Shown here: piece after piece, positions 18,501-25,784 of the stretch
How positions within the stretch are numbered: position 1 is the first letter of the stretch
Layout: every line of letters starts with the position of its first letter
From: Rhodocyclaceae bacterium
GTDB taxonomy: Bacteria; Pseudomonadota; Gammaproteobacteria; Burkholderiales; Rhodocyclaceae
Reading direction: 5' to 3'
NCBI GenBank assembly: GCA_008080565.1
Contig: VIKE01000041.1
Location: 1 to 32,184, forward strand
DNA: 32,184 nt
Position numbers and translations under genes: made by a program
Notes under the pieces: generated by a model
The model's input: the letters and a program-made list of their open reading frames with translations, nothing else
The model's database searches: none
Told to the model about the DNA's origin: nothing

Positions 18501-19802
18501 CGAATTGAGCAGGCTGGGGTTGCGCCCTTTGACCTCTTCCGGGCGGTAACCGGTAATTTTGCAGAAGGCCTCGTTAACAAACTCGATTTCCGCCGCCGTG
18601 TTGGTAATGACGATGGCATTTGAGCTTTGTTCGACCGCCAGTGACAGTTTGGCGAGAGCTTCCTCGGTCCGTTTGCGCTTGATATAGGCAGCAATAACCC
18701 CGCCTGCAGCGCTGAGGAATTTTTCTGCGACTCCATTGCGCTGACTACTGGCTGGGAGGTAGAGCATGAGGACGCCGAGCATTTCGTCCGCTGTCAGTAG
18801 CGGCTGGCAATAGTGGCCGTGATCGGCAATATCTTTGTAGGCAATTTCGTGGCAGGCATCAACATGCCCGGCGAAAACCACTTTTTGGCTGGTCGCCGCG
18901 CGACCACAGAGACAGCGATCAATGGGCAGATGATGACAGCGGGAAAGCACCCCCGGCGGCAGATTGCGAGAAACGCTTAACGCCAGCCCCGCCTTGTCTT
19001 CGGTGGCCAGATGAATACCGCCTCGGGGTTGTGCGGCGAGCCACGGTATGGCCAGCAACTGATCGAGGCAGCGTTGCAGCGTCTCTTCCATGGAGGCCCC
19101 GGAGACGGTAGTTTCGATCAGGCTGCGCAGCACTGACTGCTGTTCCCGGTCACGCTCCACCGCCGCTTCAGTGGCCTTGCGCTCGGAAATATCGATATGG
19201 CTGATGACCGCCCCGTTGCCATTGGCCAGCGGCGTCACCAGCATGTTGAACCAACGCTCCCCTACTGGCGAATGGCAAGCATATTCCACTGAGTAGGAAG
19301 GGATGCTGCCGTCCAGAACGCCTTCTATGCCACTGCGCACTGCAGCCGCCTGACCATCCAAATCCACTGCTCGGCTGCATACCGCCAGATAATTTACACC
19401 ACAAGCGTTCCGGGTTGCCTCGTCGCCACCGTTGGCCACGGCAAAGTCCTGCCAGGCGCGGTTGGTATGGCAGATCGTGCCGCCAGCATCAATGACCACC
19501 ACCGCATGACCGAGCGACTCGATGATGCCGAGGGTCAGATCTTCGCCTTGGCGCAGCAAGGCATCGGCACTAAACAGCGCTCTCCGGTAGGCCGCATTGC
19601 CATCCAGCCAGAAATGGACACCAAAGCTGGCGATAACAATGATGCCTGCAGTCAGCACTCGCTCGGCCGGCTGGTAGAGTATGCCAAGGGCCAGGAGGGC
19701 GAGACCGGCAACAGTCAGCGGCAAATAGCGGAGATATCGTAAAACGGCTGTGGCAACCCCTGATCTGGCGCCTTTGAATTTGAATCGCCAGTGGGTAGGC
19801 AT
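15573..19802 (-). CDS. Large multi-PAS/GAF hybrid histidine kinase with receiver and HPt
   Basis: About 1409 residues from the ATG at 19802; an in-frame TTG at 19820 is less likely. Two N-terminal transmembrane helices (YLPLTVAGLALLALGILY; LTAGIIVIASFGVHFWL) lead to a PAS domain, then a Cys-rich GAF domain (IDRCLCGRA, HGHYCQP). Three more PAS domains follow, then HisKA ([18 protein letters not shown], His near 801) and HATPase. A degenerate segment of about 110 residues comes next, then a receiver (ILAADDYELN, VLMDVQMPLMDG). The C-terminal HPt has its His in MTHTLKGTSGNI. All parts of a phosphorelay except the final regulator are in one chain. The NarL-type regulator encoded just upstream is a possible partner but has its own kinase. 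The signal is unknown. Confidence 0.9.
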   Translation of the reverse strand: MPTHWRFKFKGARSGVATAVLRYLRYLPLTVAGLALLALGILYQPAERVLTAGIIVIASFGVHFWLDGNAAYRRALFSADALLRQGEDLTLGIIESLGHAVVVIDAGGTICHTNRAWQDFAVANGGDEATRNACGVNYLAVCSRAVDLDGQAAAVRSGIEGVLDGSIPSYSVEYACHSPVGERWFNMLVTPLANGNGAVISHIDISERKATEAAVERDREQQSVLRSLIETTVSGASMEETLQRCLDQLLAIPWLAAQPRGGIHLATEDKAGLALSVSRNLPPGVLSRCHHLPIDRCLCGRAATSQKVVFAGHVDACHEIAYKDIADHGHYCQPLLTADEMLGVLMLYLPASSQRNGVAEKFLSAAGGVIAAYIKRKRTEEALAKLSLAVEQSSNAIVITNTAAEIEFVNEAFCKITGYRPEEVKGRNPSLLNSGQTPPETFAVLWQTLKAGKSWRGEVINRSKSGSIFTAYQTISPLRQGDGNISHYVSLFEDITERKRSSNELELHRHHLEELVCQRTGELEKLNLALVAKEKFIHTITDNVPAMVSYWGADLRCRFANAAYLVWFNKKPEEMLGITVQELLGDELSRKSEPFLQAALLGQRQEFERSSTKVDGSIAYNLVTYIPDVVDGQVQGLYLFATDITTLKETERTLGIRTADLERAQAISHLGSWHLDATLGKLSWSNETYRIFGIPCDAPMTLASFIESIYPDDRERVMRVWQAAQSSPPYDVEHRIVVNGEIKWVRERAELLLDENGQLIAAHGVVQDINELKNAEHATLQALAEAKRLALAKSEFLANMSHEIRTPMNAVLGLAQTGVRDNVGRKAQVNFQRILDSGKHLLSVVNDILDYSKIESGKLTVEQVAFKLGETIDRVVDLAAERAYSKGLLFRVSEDPDLPLEVSGDPTRLNQVLLNLLSNAIKFTERGIVSLSVTRAGADISFQVSDSGIGMTEDQIDRLFTPFEQADPSTTRRFGGTGLGLAISARLVEAMGGKMVVESRPGVGSSFELQLPIAVLDSPEAILSKRYSRVRQVGLSSVECGWLADDLEKYGITVEKAEVSGAFSLPLPELLLFSEEELEKHCVTPPPGSLRPIVLTTPGTQTERPCALSDHAFTIQRPLRLRHLLGEFEQSQSGHGDFSSVARLIGVSILAADDYELNRIVLEEILSNEGARTTFVVNGREAVDQVIDHPCAFDLVLMDVQMPLMDGHEATRRIHEIAPTLPVIGLTAHALGEERDKCLAAGMVEHITKPIDIDHLVAAILQQLGKKVVPVGVDRGNQTLPAISESATTVINWPALAARFNHRQAFIEKLLATVKQSLAEIPTKLRDAVNREDFQALAFMTHTLKGTSGNIRADALYQLAKQADDSARHGRPEALTLAMEAADALEEILRTLNDENMPGELASQLKCNE

Positions 19803-19914
19803 GGCTTTGAAAACCTGCAACTCGTTACAATATCCCTACTCTAATGTAAGCATTGCCTTATTTCAAGTAACCTATTACTTATGGACTAAGTACATCAATT
19901 TCCTTAGCCTGATT
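19803..19914 (-). promoter_or_regulatory. Promoter region of the large hybrid kinase
   Basis: A 112-bp AT-rich gap between the regulator stop and the kinase ATG. On the minus strand TTGAAA is followed 17 bases later by TAGAGT, a plausible but weak promoter. No terminator hairpin for the upstream regulator gene is obvious. Confidence 0.35.
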
Positions 19915-20550
19915 TCACAAGAGACCAAACCCGTGGCGTTTGGCGTATTCAAATAACTCGACGTTGTTCTCCAGACCGAGCTTGCGCATCAGGCGGCTCT
20001 TCTGAACGCTGACTGTCTTGGCGCTGCGCCCGAACTGCGCGGCGATTTCCTTGATATTGGCGCCCCGCGCCAGATGTTCCAGAATGGATCTTTCCCGCGG
20101 CGAAAGCATTTCCGGCAGGGGCTCGCTGCTATCAAGACGCTCGAAAAGCAAGGCATTGGTGAGGCGCGGATCCATAAAGCGCCCACCTGCTGCAACCGTG
20201 CGAATGGCCACCAGCAATATTTCGGCACCCGCATCCTTGGTGACGAAACCAGTGGCGCCGGCCTGAATCGCCCGGGCGGCGAGATGCGGTTCGCTATGCA
20301 TGGTAAGCACCAGAATCGGCAGCGCTGGCCAACTGCTGCGTAGCTGGCTGATCAAGCCAATGCCACCATCCGGCATGGAAAGATCGAGCAGGAGCAGGTC
20401 AAAGTTTTTTTTCTTGACGGCAAGTAAAGTGCCGGCGCCATCTTCGCTTTCTCCGGCGACGACAAACTCCGGACAGGTCCCAACGATATGCCCCAGCCCC
20501 TTGCGCACAATCAGGTGGTCATCGGCAATCCAGAGGCGAATTTTCTTCAC
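19915..20550 (-). CDS. NarL/FixJ-family response regulator
   Basis: A 211-residue transcription regulator. The receiver domain has the acidic pair ADD (residues 9-11), phosphorylated Asp in LLLLDLSMPDGG (about 56) and Lys in GFVTKDAG. A LuxR-type helix-turn-helix lies at ~148-205 (LSPRERSILEHLARGANIKE). Its start overlaps the end of the kinase gene 20547-22892 by four bases, so the two form a two-component pair. The likely targets are genes nearby, but no binding site could be recognised. The HTH has SAKTVSVQKSRLMRKLGL, the usual recognition-helix pattern. Confidence 0.92.
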   Translation of the reverse strand: MKKIRLWIADDHLIVRKGLGHIVGTCPEFVVAGESEDGAGTLLAVKKKNFDLLLLDLSMPDGGIGLISQLRSSWPALPILVLTMHSEPHLAARAIQAGATGFVTKDAGAEILLVAIRTVAAGGRFMDPRLTNALLFERLDSSEPLPEMLSPRERSILEHLARGANIKEIAAQFGRSAKTVSVQKSRLMRKLGLENNVELFEYAKRHGFGLL

Positions 20551-22892
20551 GTTGTTGCTTTCCGTTTAATTGGTATCTCAACTGCGACAATGGTTCCCTT
20601 GCCGGGCGCCGAAATGACTTTCAGAGAAGCTCCCAACATGGCAGTGCGTTCCTGCATGCCCATCAGGCCAAAGGATTGGTCGTTGGCGCCGAGCAAAGCA
20701 CTGTCAAAGCCCAGACCGTCATCTTGTATTTTGAGATTCAGTGACTCGGCTGTCGACTCGATGTGCACAGAAACCGATCGTGCATGGGCATGGCGGGCAA
20801 CATTGGTGAGCGATTCCTGGACAATCCGAAAGATCGATGTCGCATGGTCTCCATTGAGTTGCGGATCCGGTCCGCTCAAGGTCAGGCGGCAGGCGACACC
20901 GCTACGACCGTAGAAATCCGTAGCCAGAACCTCAAGGGCCGGGAGCAGACCATGGTCCAGTTGAGTCGGATGCAGATCGCGCGTAATCCGGCGCAGCACG
21001 GTCTGAGTCACGTCGAGATAGCCCTCCAGTTCCAGTGCGATCTGGTTGGCCTGGCTGGTCGTCACCTCGGAGGTGAGTTGCAGGGCTGACACCATGAAAT
21101 TCATGCCAGTCAACAATTGGCCCAATTCATCATGCAGCTCGCGGGCGAGATGGTTCCGTTCATTCTCCCGAATCTGGTCCTGGCGAATCAGGATTTGCCG
21201 CAGCGCCTGCTGCGACTCTTCCAGCTTGGCCTCGGCACGCTTGACCATGGTGACGTCAGTAATCACGGCGTAAAAGCCGGCAATCTCATTGCCGGCACGC
21301 TCCGGAATATACTCGACAAGGAGATGGCCGATTTCACCCGAGGGCTTTTTCAGGGTGCGCTCAAATCGCCGATGCTCCCCACCGATTGCCGCGTCAATAT
21401 CCGCCTTTTGGAATAGGAACAGCTTTTCCCCAATCACCTCCCGGATCGATTTGCCCTGCATTTGCTCGGGCGTCTTGCCGAACCACTCCAGATAGGCCCG
21501 ATTGGCAAAGCAGCAATGCAAAGTTTTGTCCCAATGACTCACCATGCTGGGCAGCGCATCGGTGAAGGTGCGCAAAAACCGCTCGTTAGCTTCCAGTGCT
21601 TGCTCGGCAAGTTTCCGTTCGGTGATATCGAAAGCGGTAAAGCTGCTTCCCAGCGCAGAATTGGCGGGATCGATCGAGGCCGAGGCCAGTAATATATGCC
21701 GCAAGCCTCCTGTTTTCTGGCGCCAAACAGTTTCTATGACACCCCGTCCGCACGATCTGATCTGGGCATACTTTTCCTCTCCGACGCGAATGAACTCAGC
21801 ATCCGAGGGATAGAGGAAGCGAGCCGATTGGCCGATCAACTCCTCGGCTGAGTAGCCGGTAATTGTGGTCATCGCCTCATTGACTTCCCGTATCTGGCGC
21901 TCGACGACTACACCGATACCAAGCGGAGAGGCCTGGAGGATCGAGCGCATGCGGGCATCGTTTTGCTTTAGCAGCACAGTGCGCTCGGCGACCAATTCCT
22001 GCAGGTGCTTGCGGTGCTGCTCAAGTTCGACAGCACTCTGCTTCTGTTCGGCGACATCGACACCAAAGCCAATGATGCAGAGTTTGTCATCGAGTTCGAT
22101 ACTTCGCCCTGAGAAATAATGCGGAATACGCCTGCCGTCGCGAGCAAGAAGAGGCGCATCAAGGAAGCTTTCACCCTTGATCAGCGTTTCTTCAATTGCC
22201 TTGCTGACCAGTGGCTGGATACCCGGCTCAAAAAATGCCAGCGCCCCCATCCTGGATATGGCATCACCGTCGTAGCCGGTAACTGTCTCCAGATTCTTGT
22301 TCCAGCGCAGGACGTGGCCGGCATCGTCGAGCAGGTAAAAGACGCCGGGAGCCGAATCGATAATCTCGCTGGTTAGCCGTAGCTGACTTCGCAAGGCCTG
22401 CTCGGCCAGTTTTTGTTCAGTGATTGCGGCGTGCGCGATGACCGCGCTGCCAGTCTCATCGGCGTGCCCCCCGAAAGAAGAGGCGGGCCGATTGGCGACC
22501 CTGGCAACGGTGCCGATTGCAACCGGTGGACTGCCACTACTCTCGGCTTCGACACGGCAGAGGCGCAAACAGACTCGAGACCATAATCCGCCATTGTGAC
22601 GCATCTGAAATTCATGCTCGGCGCGGTCGGCATCGGCTACCTCGGCGGCAGCGATCATGGTTTGTACGGCCTGCCGATCAACGGGTTGGACAAGGTCCAT
22701 CCACGCAGCAAGGGTAGTCGGAGCTTCGGCAACTGAGTAGCCGAGCAGAGCGCGGAGATACTCGCTCCAGAGAACGCGGCCAGTGGCAGGTTCATAAACC
22801 CAGACACCGAGGCCAGCCGCTTCGAGCGCAGCCAAAAGGTGCCGGTCGGTGACACCGAATTCACGAAATATGATCTGGTTTTGAGCAGTCAA
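20547..22892 (-). CDS. Soluble multi-PAS NarX-type histidine kinase
   Basis: A 781-residue sensor kinase with no transmembrane helix, so probably cytoplasmic. Four PAS/PAC units occupy about residues 15-140, 165-280, 310-435 and 440-555. A HisKA_3 dimerisation domain follows with NHLARELHDELGQLLTGM (His near 586), then an HATPase typical of NarX/DegS kinases (DDGLGFDSALL, FGLMGMQERTAMLGA). It is the cognate kinase of the overlapping NarL-type regulator. The several PAS domains suggest sensing of redox, oxygen or small ligands through a cofactor. No diagnostic heme- or FAD-binding residues could be identified by eye. Confidence 0.9.
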   Translation of the reverse strand: MTAQNQIIFREFGVTDRHLLAALEAAGLGVWVYEPATGRVLWSEYLRALLGYSVAEAPTTLAAWMDLVQPVDRQAVQTMIAAAEVADADRAEHEFQMRHNGGLWSRVCLRLCRVEAESSGSPPVAIGTVARVANRPASSFGGHADETGSAVIAHAAITEQKLAEQALRSQLRLTSEIIDSAPGVFYLLDDAGHVLRWNKNLETVTGYDGDAISRMGALAFFEPGIQPLVSKAIEETLIKGESFLDAPLLARDGRRIPHYFSGRSIELDDKLCIIGFGVDVAEQKQSAVELEQHRKHLQELVAERTVLLKQNDARMRSILQASPLGIGVVVERQIREVNEAMTTITGYSAEELIGQSARFLYPSDAEFIRVGEEKYAQIRSCGRGVIETVWRQKTGGLRHILLASASIDPANSALGSSFTAFDITERKLAEQALEANERFLRTFTDALPSMVSHWDKTLHCCFANRAYLEWFGKTPEQMQGKSIREVIGEKLFLFQKADIDAAIGGEHRRFERTLKKPSGEIGHLLVEYIPERAGNEIAGFYAVITDVTMVKRAEAKLEESQQALRQILIRQDQIRENERNHLARELHDELGQLLTGMNFMVSALQLTSEVTTSQANQIALELEGYLDVTQTVLRRITRDLHPTQLDHGLLPALEVLATDFYGRSGVACRLTLSGPDPQLNGDHATSIFRIVQESLTNVARHAHARSVSVHIESTAESLNLKIQDDGLGFDSALLGANDQSFGLMGMQERTAMLGASLKVISAPGKGTIVAVEIPIKRKATT

Positions 22893-23203
22893 TTAACCTA
22901 CTTGCTTGGCTGGATTTATTGAATTCGGAGCACTAATGTGTGTTTGTGCTCGTCTCAAATGCAGAGGCTAGCATAGCTTGATATTGCGATTGATCGGCTT
23001 GAAGGAGAAAAGGCGGTGCCACATCGGCGAGGCCGAAGCGAAGGCACCCGGCCGAGACAAGCAAATCAATCCCGACACCAAGAAACAAGCGGCTAAGCGA
23101 CCTAGGTCACAGACCATCCGAATACCGCCGGATATAGTCGCTCGGCCTGCAGCCCAGCCATTGCGCCGCTGCCCTCGACAATCACCACAGAACTGGAGAG
23201 ATC
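22893..23203. promoter_or_regulatory. 311-bp divergent region upstream of the barrel protein
   Basis: Separates the minus-strand kinase from the plus-strand outer-membrane gene. It contains a perfect 10-bp palindrome GACCTAGGTC at 23099-23108, a TATAGT at 23133-23138 and the Shine-Dalgarno CTGGAGAGATC just before ATG 23204. A weak GGTGCC/GGCACC inverted pair occurs near 23014-23050. No gene or repeat copy was seen. Confidence 0.45.
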
Positions 23204-23758
23204 ATGAAATTCACTCACCTTGCATCCACCCTCCTCGTCGCCGGCCTCGCGCTCGGCACCACCGCCAGCCATGCCGACGGCCTGAAGTTCCTTCCGGGCC
23301 TCGACAAGGGTTTCAAAGCCGAGCCGTCACTCGCCGTCACCGCTGGCGTCATGAGTGCCTCGGCCACCGACGATGACTCGATGTTTGTCTACGGTCTTGA
23401 TTTCAACATGAACTGCGGCCTGATCCAGACGCCGGACAACCGTATCCGTACCCATATCCAGATCAACCACACCGACGAATCCGGCATGAAGGCGACCTCA
23501 TTCGAACTGTCACCGCGCTACACCGTGCCGCTCGGCAGCGGCTTCTCGGTCGGCGCCGGCCCGGTGCTCGGCGTTGTCCTGGCCGACAACGGCCGCAATG
23601 ACAAGAGTCTGTTCGGCTACGGCGCCGTGGTCGGTGCCAACTACCGCAAGGGCCTGTATTACTCGGGCCTCGATCTGCGCTATCTGAACACCAGCGAGAG
23701 CGACAATGTCAGCTTCGAAAACTGGGCGCTGATGGCCAAGGTCGGCATCAACTTCTGA
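23204..23758 (+). CDS. Small outer-membrane beta-barrel protein
   Basis: A 184-residue exported protein with signal peptide ending ASHA (about residue 24). It has alternating hydrophobic and polar strands, with tight turns rich in Gly, Asn and Asp, and a C-terminal Phe (KVGINF), the usual outer-membrane insertion signal. Length suggests an 8-stranded barrel like OmpW, OmpX or porin-family domains, but I do not recognise the exact family. It is monocistronic: it has its own likely promoter and a strong terminator. No functional residues can be assigned. Confidence 0.7.
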   Translation: MKFTHLASTLLVAGLALGTTASHADGLKFLPGLDKGFKAEPSLAVTAGVMSASATDDDSMFVYGLDFNMNCGLIQTPDNRIRTHIQINHTDESGMKATSFELSPRYTVPLGSGFSVGAGPVLGVVLADNGRNDKSLFGYGAVVGANYRKGLYYSGLDLRYLNTSESDNVSFENWALMAKVGINF

Positions 23759-23780
23759 TCAAGCCAGCGACCGGAAACAA

Positions 23781-23810
23781 AAAATGGAAGGCCGATGCCT
23801 TCCATTTTTT
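23781..23810 (+). terminator. Intrinsic terminator after the barrel gene
   Basis: A 12-bp stem (AAAATGGAAGGC pairing with GCCTTCCATTTT) with loop CGAT and a T-run after it. Flanking A and T runs make it usable in both directions, which suits the convergent gene at 23842. Confidence 0.92.
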
Positions 23811-23836
23811 TGCCTTTTTCCCGGTTGACCGTGGAA
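23803..23836 (+). repeat. Dispersed repeat copy 5 (joined to a terminator)
   Basis: ATTTTTTTGCCTTTTTC followed by CCGGTTGACCGTGGAA. Its T-rich left part is shared with the terminator T-run. Confidence 0.85.
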
Positions 23837-23841
23837 TTCAG

Positions 23842-24135
23842 CTAATCAATCGCTTTCAGGAAACGCTGGCGCGCCTGTTCCAGCTCAGCATGTTCGGCTT
23901 CGCCAACCAGCCGCTGGCAAGTCTCAAAAAAGTTGTTGAAAGCCTTGCGCACCACCGCCCCTTCCAGCCGCCCCTTGCCTTCCGTGGCGGGAGCCTCAAG
24001 CGAGCGGAGCACGGCGTGGCGGGGAATGATGCGCTGCCCGCCCGCTTCTGAAGAAGCCGTCAGCGGACCGGTCTTGAAATAAACAACGCCCTCGTATTCA
24101 AAACGGGCGCCCATCGGCAGATCCTGAAGTTTCAT
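23842..24135 (-). CDS. Small conserved-looking protein of unknown function
   Basis: About 97 residues from ATG 24135 (MKLQDLPMGARFEYEG). A GGAA sequence eight bases upstream favours it over the ATG at 24156. It starts with a short beta-rich stretch (GARFEYEGVVYFKTGPLTAS) and ends with a charged helix (AEHAELEQARQRFLKAID). No signal peptide, membrane segment or known motif was seen. It shares a terminator with the convergent barrel gene and is divergent from the cytochrome operon. Coding is supported by codon bias and clear start context; the function is unknown. Confidence 0.65.
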   Translation of the reverse strand: MKLQDLPMGARFEYEGVVYFKTGPLTASSEAGGQRIIPRHAVLRSLEAPATEGKGRLEGAVVRKAFNNFFETCQRLVGEAEHAELEQARQRFLKAID

Positions 24136-24208
24136 TGAGTGTTTCCAGTGATGCATTCCTGAATAACGGATCGGGGCGCAAGCGCCCCCTTTTCGCTTGA
24201 ATCTTAGC

Positions 24209-24247
24209 GTTAATCCCCGCTTAAGTTTCGCCTAAGCCGCCATTAAG
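24209..24247. promoter_or_regulatory. Four half-sites at 11-bp spacing (PmrA/QseB-like operator)
   Basis: GTTAAT, CTTAAG, CCTAAG and ATTAAG begin at 24209, 24220, 24231 and 24242, exactly 11 bp apart. The form YTTAAK-N5-YTTAAK is the direct-repeat pattern known for PmrA/BasR and QseB, OmpR-family regulators. The regulator encoded at 25785 in the same operon belongs to that family, so autoregulation is likely. Confidence 0.75.
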
Positions 24248-24292
24248 ACTCGCTCCCTACACTCCTTCTCCATCAAGACAAAAAGGAGAACG

Positions 24293-24700
24293 ATGATGAG
24301 AGCCATTCCCGCCGTAGCGCTGCTGCTCGCCAGCCTGGCCTGCCACGCCGAGACGCCGCCGCAGATTCGTCAGATTTATGTCGCCGAAGCCAGCGCCCAA
24401 CAGAACGGCTTCACGCCGTCGGCCAAACGCGGCGACGCCTTCTTCCGCCAGCGTTTTGCCATCAACGACAAGATGCCGGCGTGCACCAGTTGCCACACCG
24501 AGAGCCCGTTGAACCCCGGTCAGCATGCCGTCACCGGCAAGGCCATCAAGCCGCTGGCCGTCGCCGCCAACCCGGATCGCCTGAGCGACCCGGCCAAGGT
24601 CGAAAAATGGTTCGGCCGTAACTGCAAAGAAGTCGTCGGCCGCGCCTGCACGCCAGCCGAGAAAGCCGATTTCGTCAGTTACCTGAGCGAGGTGCGCTGA
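24293..24700 (+). CDS. SHP-like monoheme cytochrome c (DUF1924 type)
   Basis: A 135-residue periplasmic cytochrome with signal peptide ending CHA (about 18). Heme motif CTSCH lies near residues 62-66, and a second pair of cysteines (NCKEVVGRAC) occurs in the C-terminal part. The pattern PSAKRGDAFF and KWFGRNCKEVVGR matches the sphaeroides heme protein family, which binds oxygen or NO-like ligands through a labile heme side. It is the first gene of an operon with a diheme cytochrome, a cytochrome b561 and a two-component system, as seen for SHP in other bacteria. The start ATG follows AAGGAGAACG. The physiological substrate is not established. Confidence 0.83.
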   Translation: MMRAIPAVALLLASLACHAETPPQIRQIYVAEASAQQNGFTPSAKRGDAFFRQRFAINDKMPACTSCHTESPLNPGQHAVTGKAIKPLAVAANPDRLSDPAKVEKWFGRNCKEVVGRACTPAEKADFVSYLSEVR

Positions 24701-24701
24701 A

Positions 24702-25163
24702 ATGAAACGCCTACTCCTCATAGCCCTGCTCGGCAGCGCCTTCCCGGCCCTGGCCGATCGTCTGCCGATGCCAGCCAACACGCCGGCCAGCTTCACGTCC
24801 GAATGCAGCAGTTGCCACATCGCCTACCAACCAGCCCTCTTGCAGGCCAACGACTGGCGCAAGCTTATGGCCGGCCTGAGCGACCATTTCGGCAGCGATG
24901 CCACGGTCGACCGGAAAACCGAGCAGGAAATCACTGCCTTTCTCGAGCGCAATTCCGGTAACGCAAGCCGCCTGGGCAACGCCGGCAATCCGCCGCGCAT
25001 CACCCAGACCGCCCGTTTCATCCGCAAGCATGACGAAATCCCGGCCAAATATTGGCGCGATCCGCGCGTCAAGTCGAAGGCCAACTGCGAAGCCTGCCAC
25101 CCCGGTGCCGCCAAGGGCAGCTACAGCGAACACGACATTTCCATCCGCGAACTGCGCGAGTAA
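24702..25163 (+). CDS. Diheme cytochrome c (DHC-like)
   Basis: A 153-residue exported protein with signal peptide MKRLLLIALLGSAFPALA. Heme motifs CSSCH (residues ~34-38) and CEACH (~130-134) are far apart, as in the DHC family that donates electrons to SHP. It follows the SHP gene with one base between and precedes the cytochrome b561 by three bases. The likely path is quinol, cytochrome b561, DHC, SHP. A degenerate copy of the dispersed repeat (24901-24922, minus strand) encodes the TVDRKTEQ segment. Confidence 0.85.
   Translation: MKRLLLIALLGSAFPALADRLPMPANTPASFTSECSSCHIAYQPALLQANDWRKLMAGLSDHFGSDATVDRKTEQEITAFLERNSGNASRLGNAGNPPRITQTARFIRKHDEIPAKYWRDPRVKSKANCEACHPGAAKGSYSEHDISIRELRE
24901..24922 (-). 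repeat. Dispersed repeat, degenerate copy 6 (in the diheme cytochrome gene)
   Basis: Minus-strand reading GGTTTTCCGGTCGACCGTGG differs from the core by one C for T and a shorter T-run. Similarity is real but the left arm is missing, so it may be chance. Confidence 0.45.
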
Positions 25164-25166
25164 ATC

Positions 25167-25772
25167 ATGAAAAACATTCTTGTCTGGGACTGGCCGGTCC
25201 GCCTCGGCCACTGGCTCATGGTCGGCGGCTTCATCGTCGCCTGGCTGACCTCGGAAAGCGAAACCTGGCGGCTGGTGCATGCCTTTTCCGGCTCGGTGGT
25301 CATTGCCGTGGCGCTGTTTCGCCTGCCCTGGGGCTTCATCGGCTCGCGCTATGCCCGCTTCGTCGATTTCGTCCGCGGTCCCGGCTCTGTCGTCGATTAC
25401 CTGCGCAGCCTGATCAGGCAGGAACCGGACCACCACACTGGCCACAACCCGGCCGGCGGCTGGGCCATCATGCTGCTGCTCGGCCTCGGCATCGCCACGG
25501 GCGTTGTCGGCTGGGCGATGTACAACGAACTCGGCGGGGAATGGCTGGAAGACCTGCACGAAGGGCTGGCCGCGACGATGCTCACTGTCGTCTTCATCCA
25601 CGTTGCCGGCGTCATCTCGGGCAGCCTGCTGCACGGCGAAAACCTCGTGCGCGCCATGATTACCGGACACAAACACGGTTCGCCGGAAGAAGCCATCCCG
25701 TCGGCCCGGCCGCTCGCTGCGATCTTCCTGCTGGCCTGGGTTGCCACTGCCAGCTGGTGGCTGGCTAGCTGA
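25167..25772 (+). CDS. Cytochrome b561-type membrane subunit
   Basis: A 201-residue inner-membrane cytochrome b with about four transmembrane helices (~11-29, ~36-55, ~92-112, ~129-150) and a C-terminal hydrophobic segment. Candidate heme-ligand histidines include WPVRLGHWL, RLVHAFSG, DLHEGLAA and FIHVAGV. It probably oxidises quinol and reduces the diheme cytochrome encoded just before it. It sits three bases after that gene. The stop TGA (25770) lies beside a TAGAAT that precedes the regulator gene. Confidence 0.88.
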   Translation: MKNILVWDWPVRLGHWLMVGGFIVAWLTSESETWRLVHAFSGSVVIAVALFRLPWGFIGSRYARFVDFVRGPGSVVDYLRSLIRQEPDHHTGHNPAGGWAIMLLLGLGIATGVVGWAMYNELGGEWLEDLHEGLAATMLTVVFIHVAGVISGSLLHGENLVRAMITGHKHGSPEEAIPSARPLAAIFLLAWVATASWWLAS

Positions 25773-25784
25773 TAGAATTGAATA

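Noticed and set aside
22978..23000. TTGATATTGCGATTGATC as an anaerobic regulator site
   Set aside because: The two TTGAT-like parts are in direct, not inverted, orientation and the spacing is wrong.
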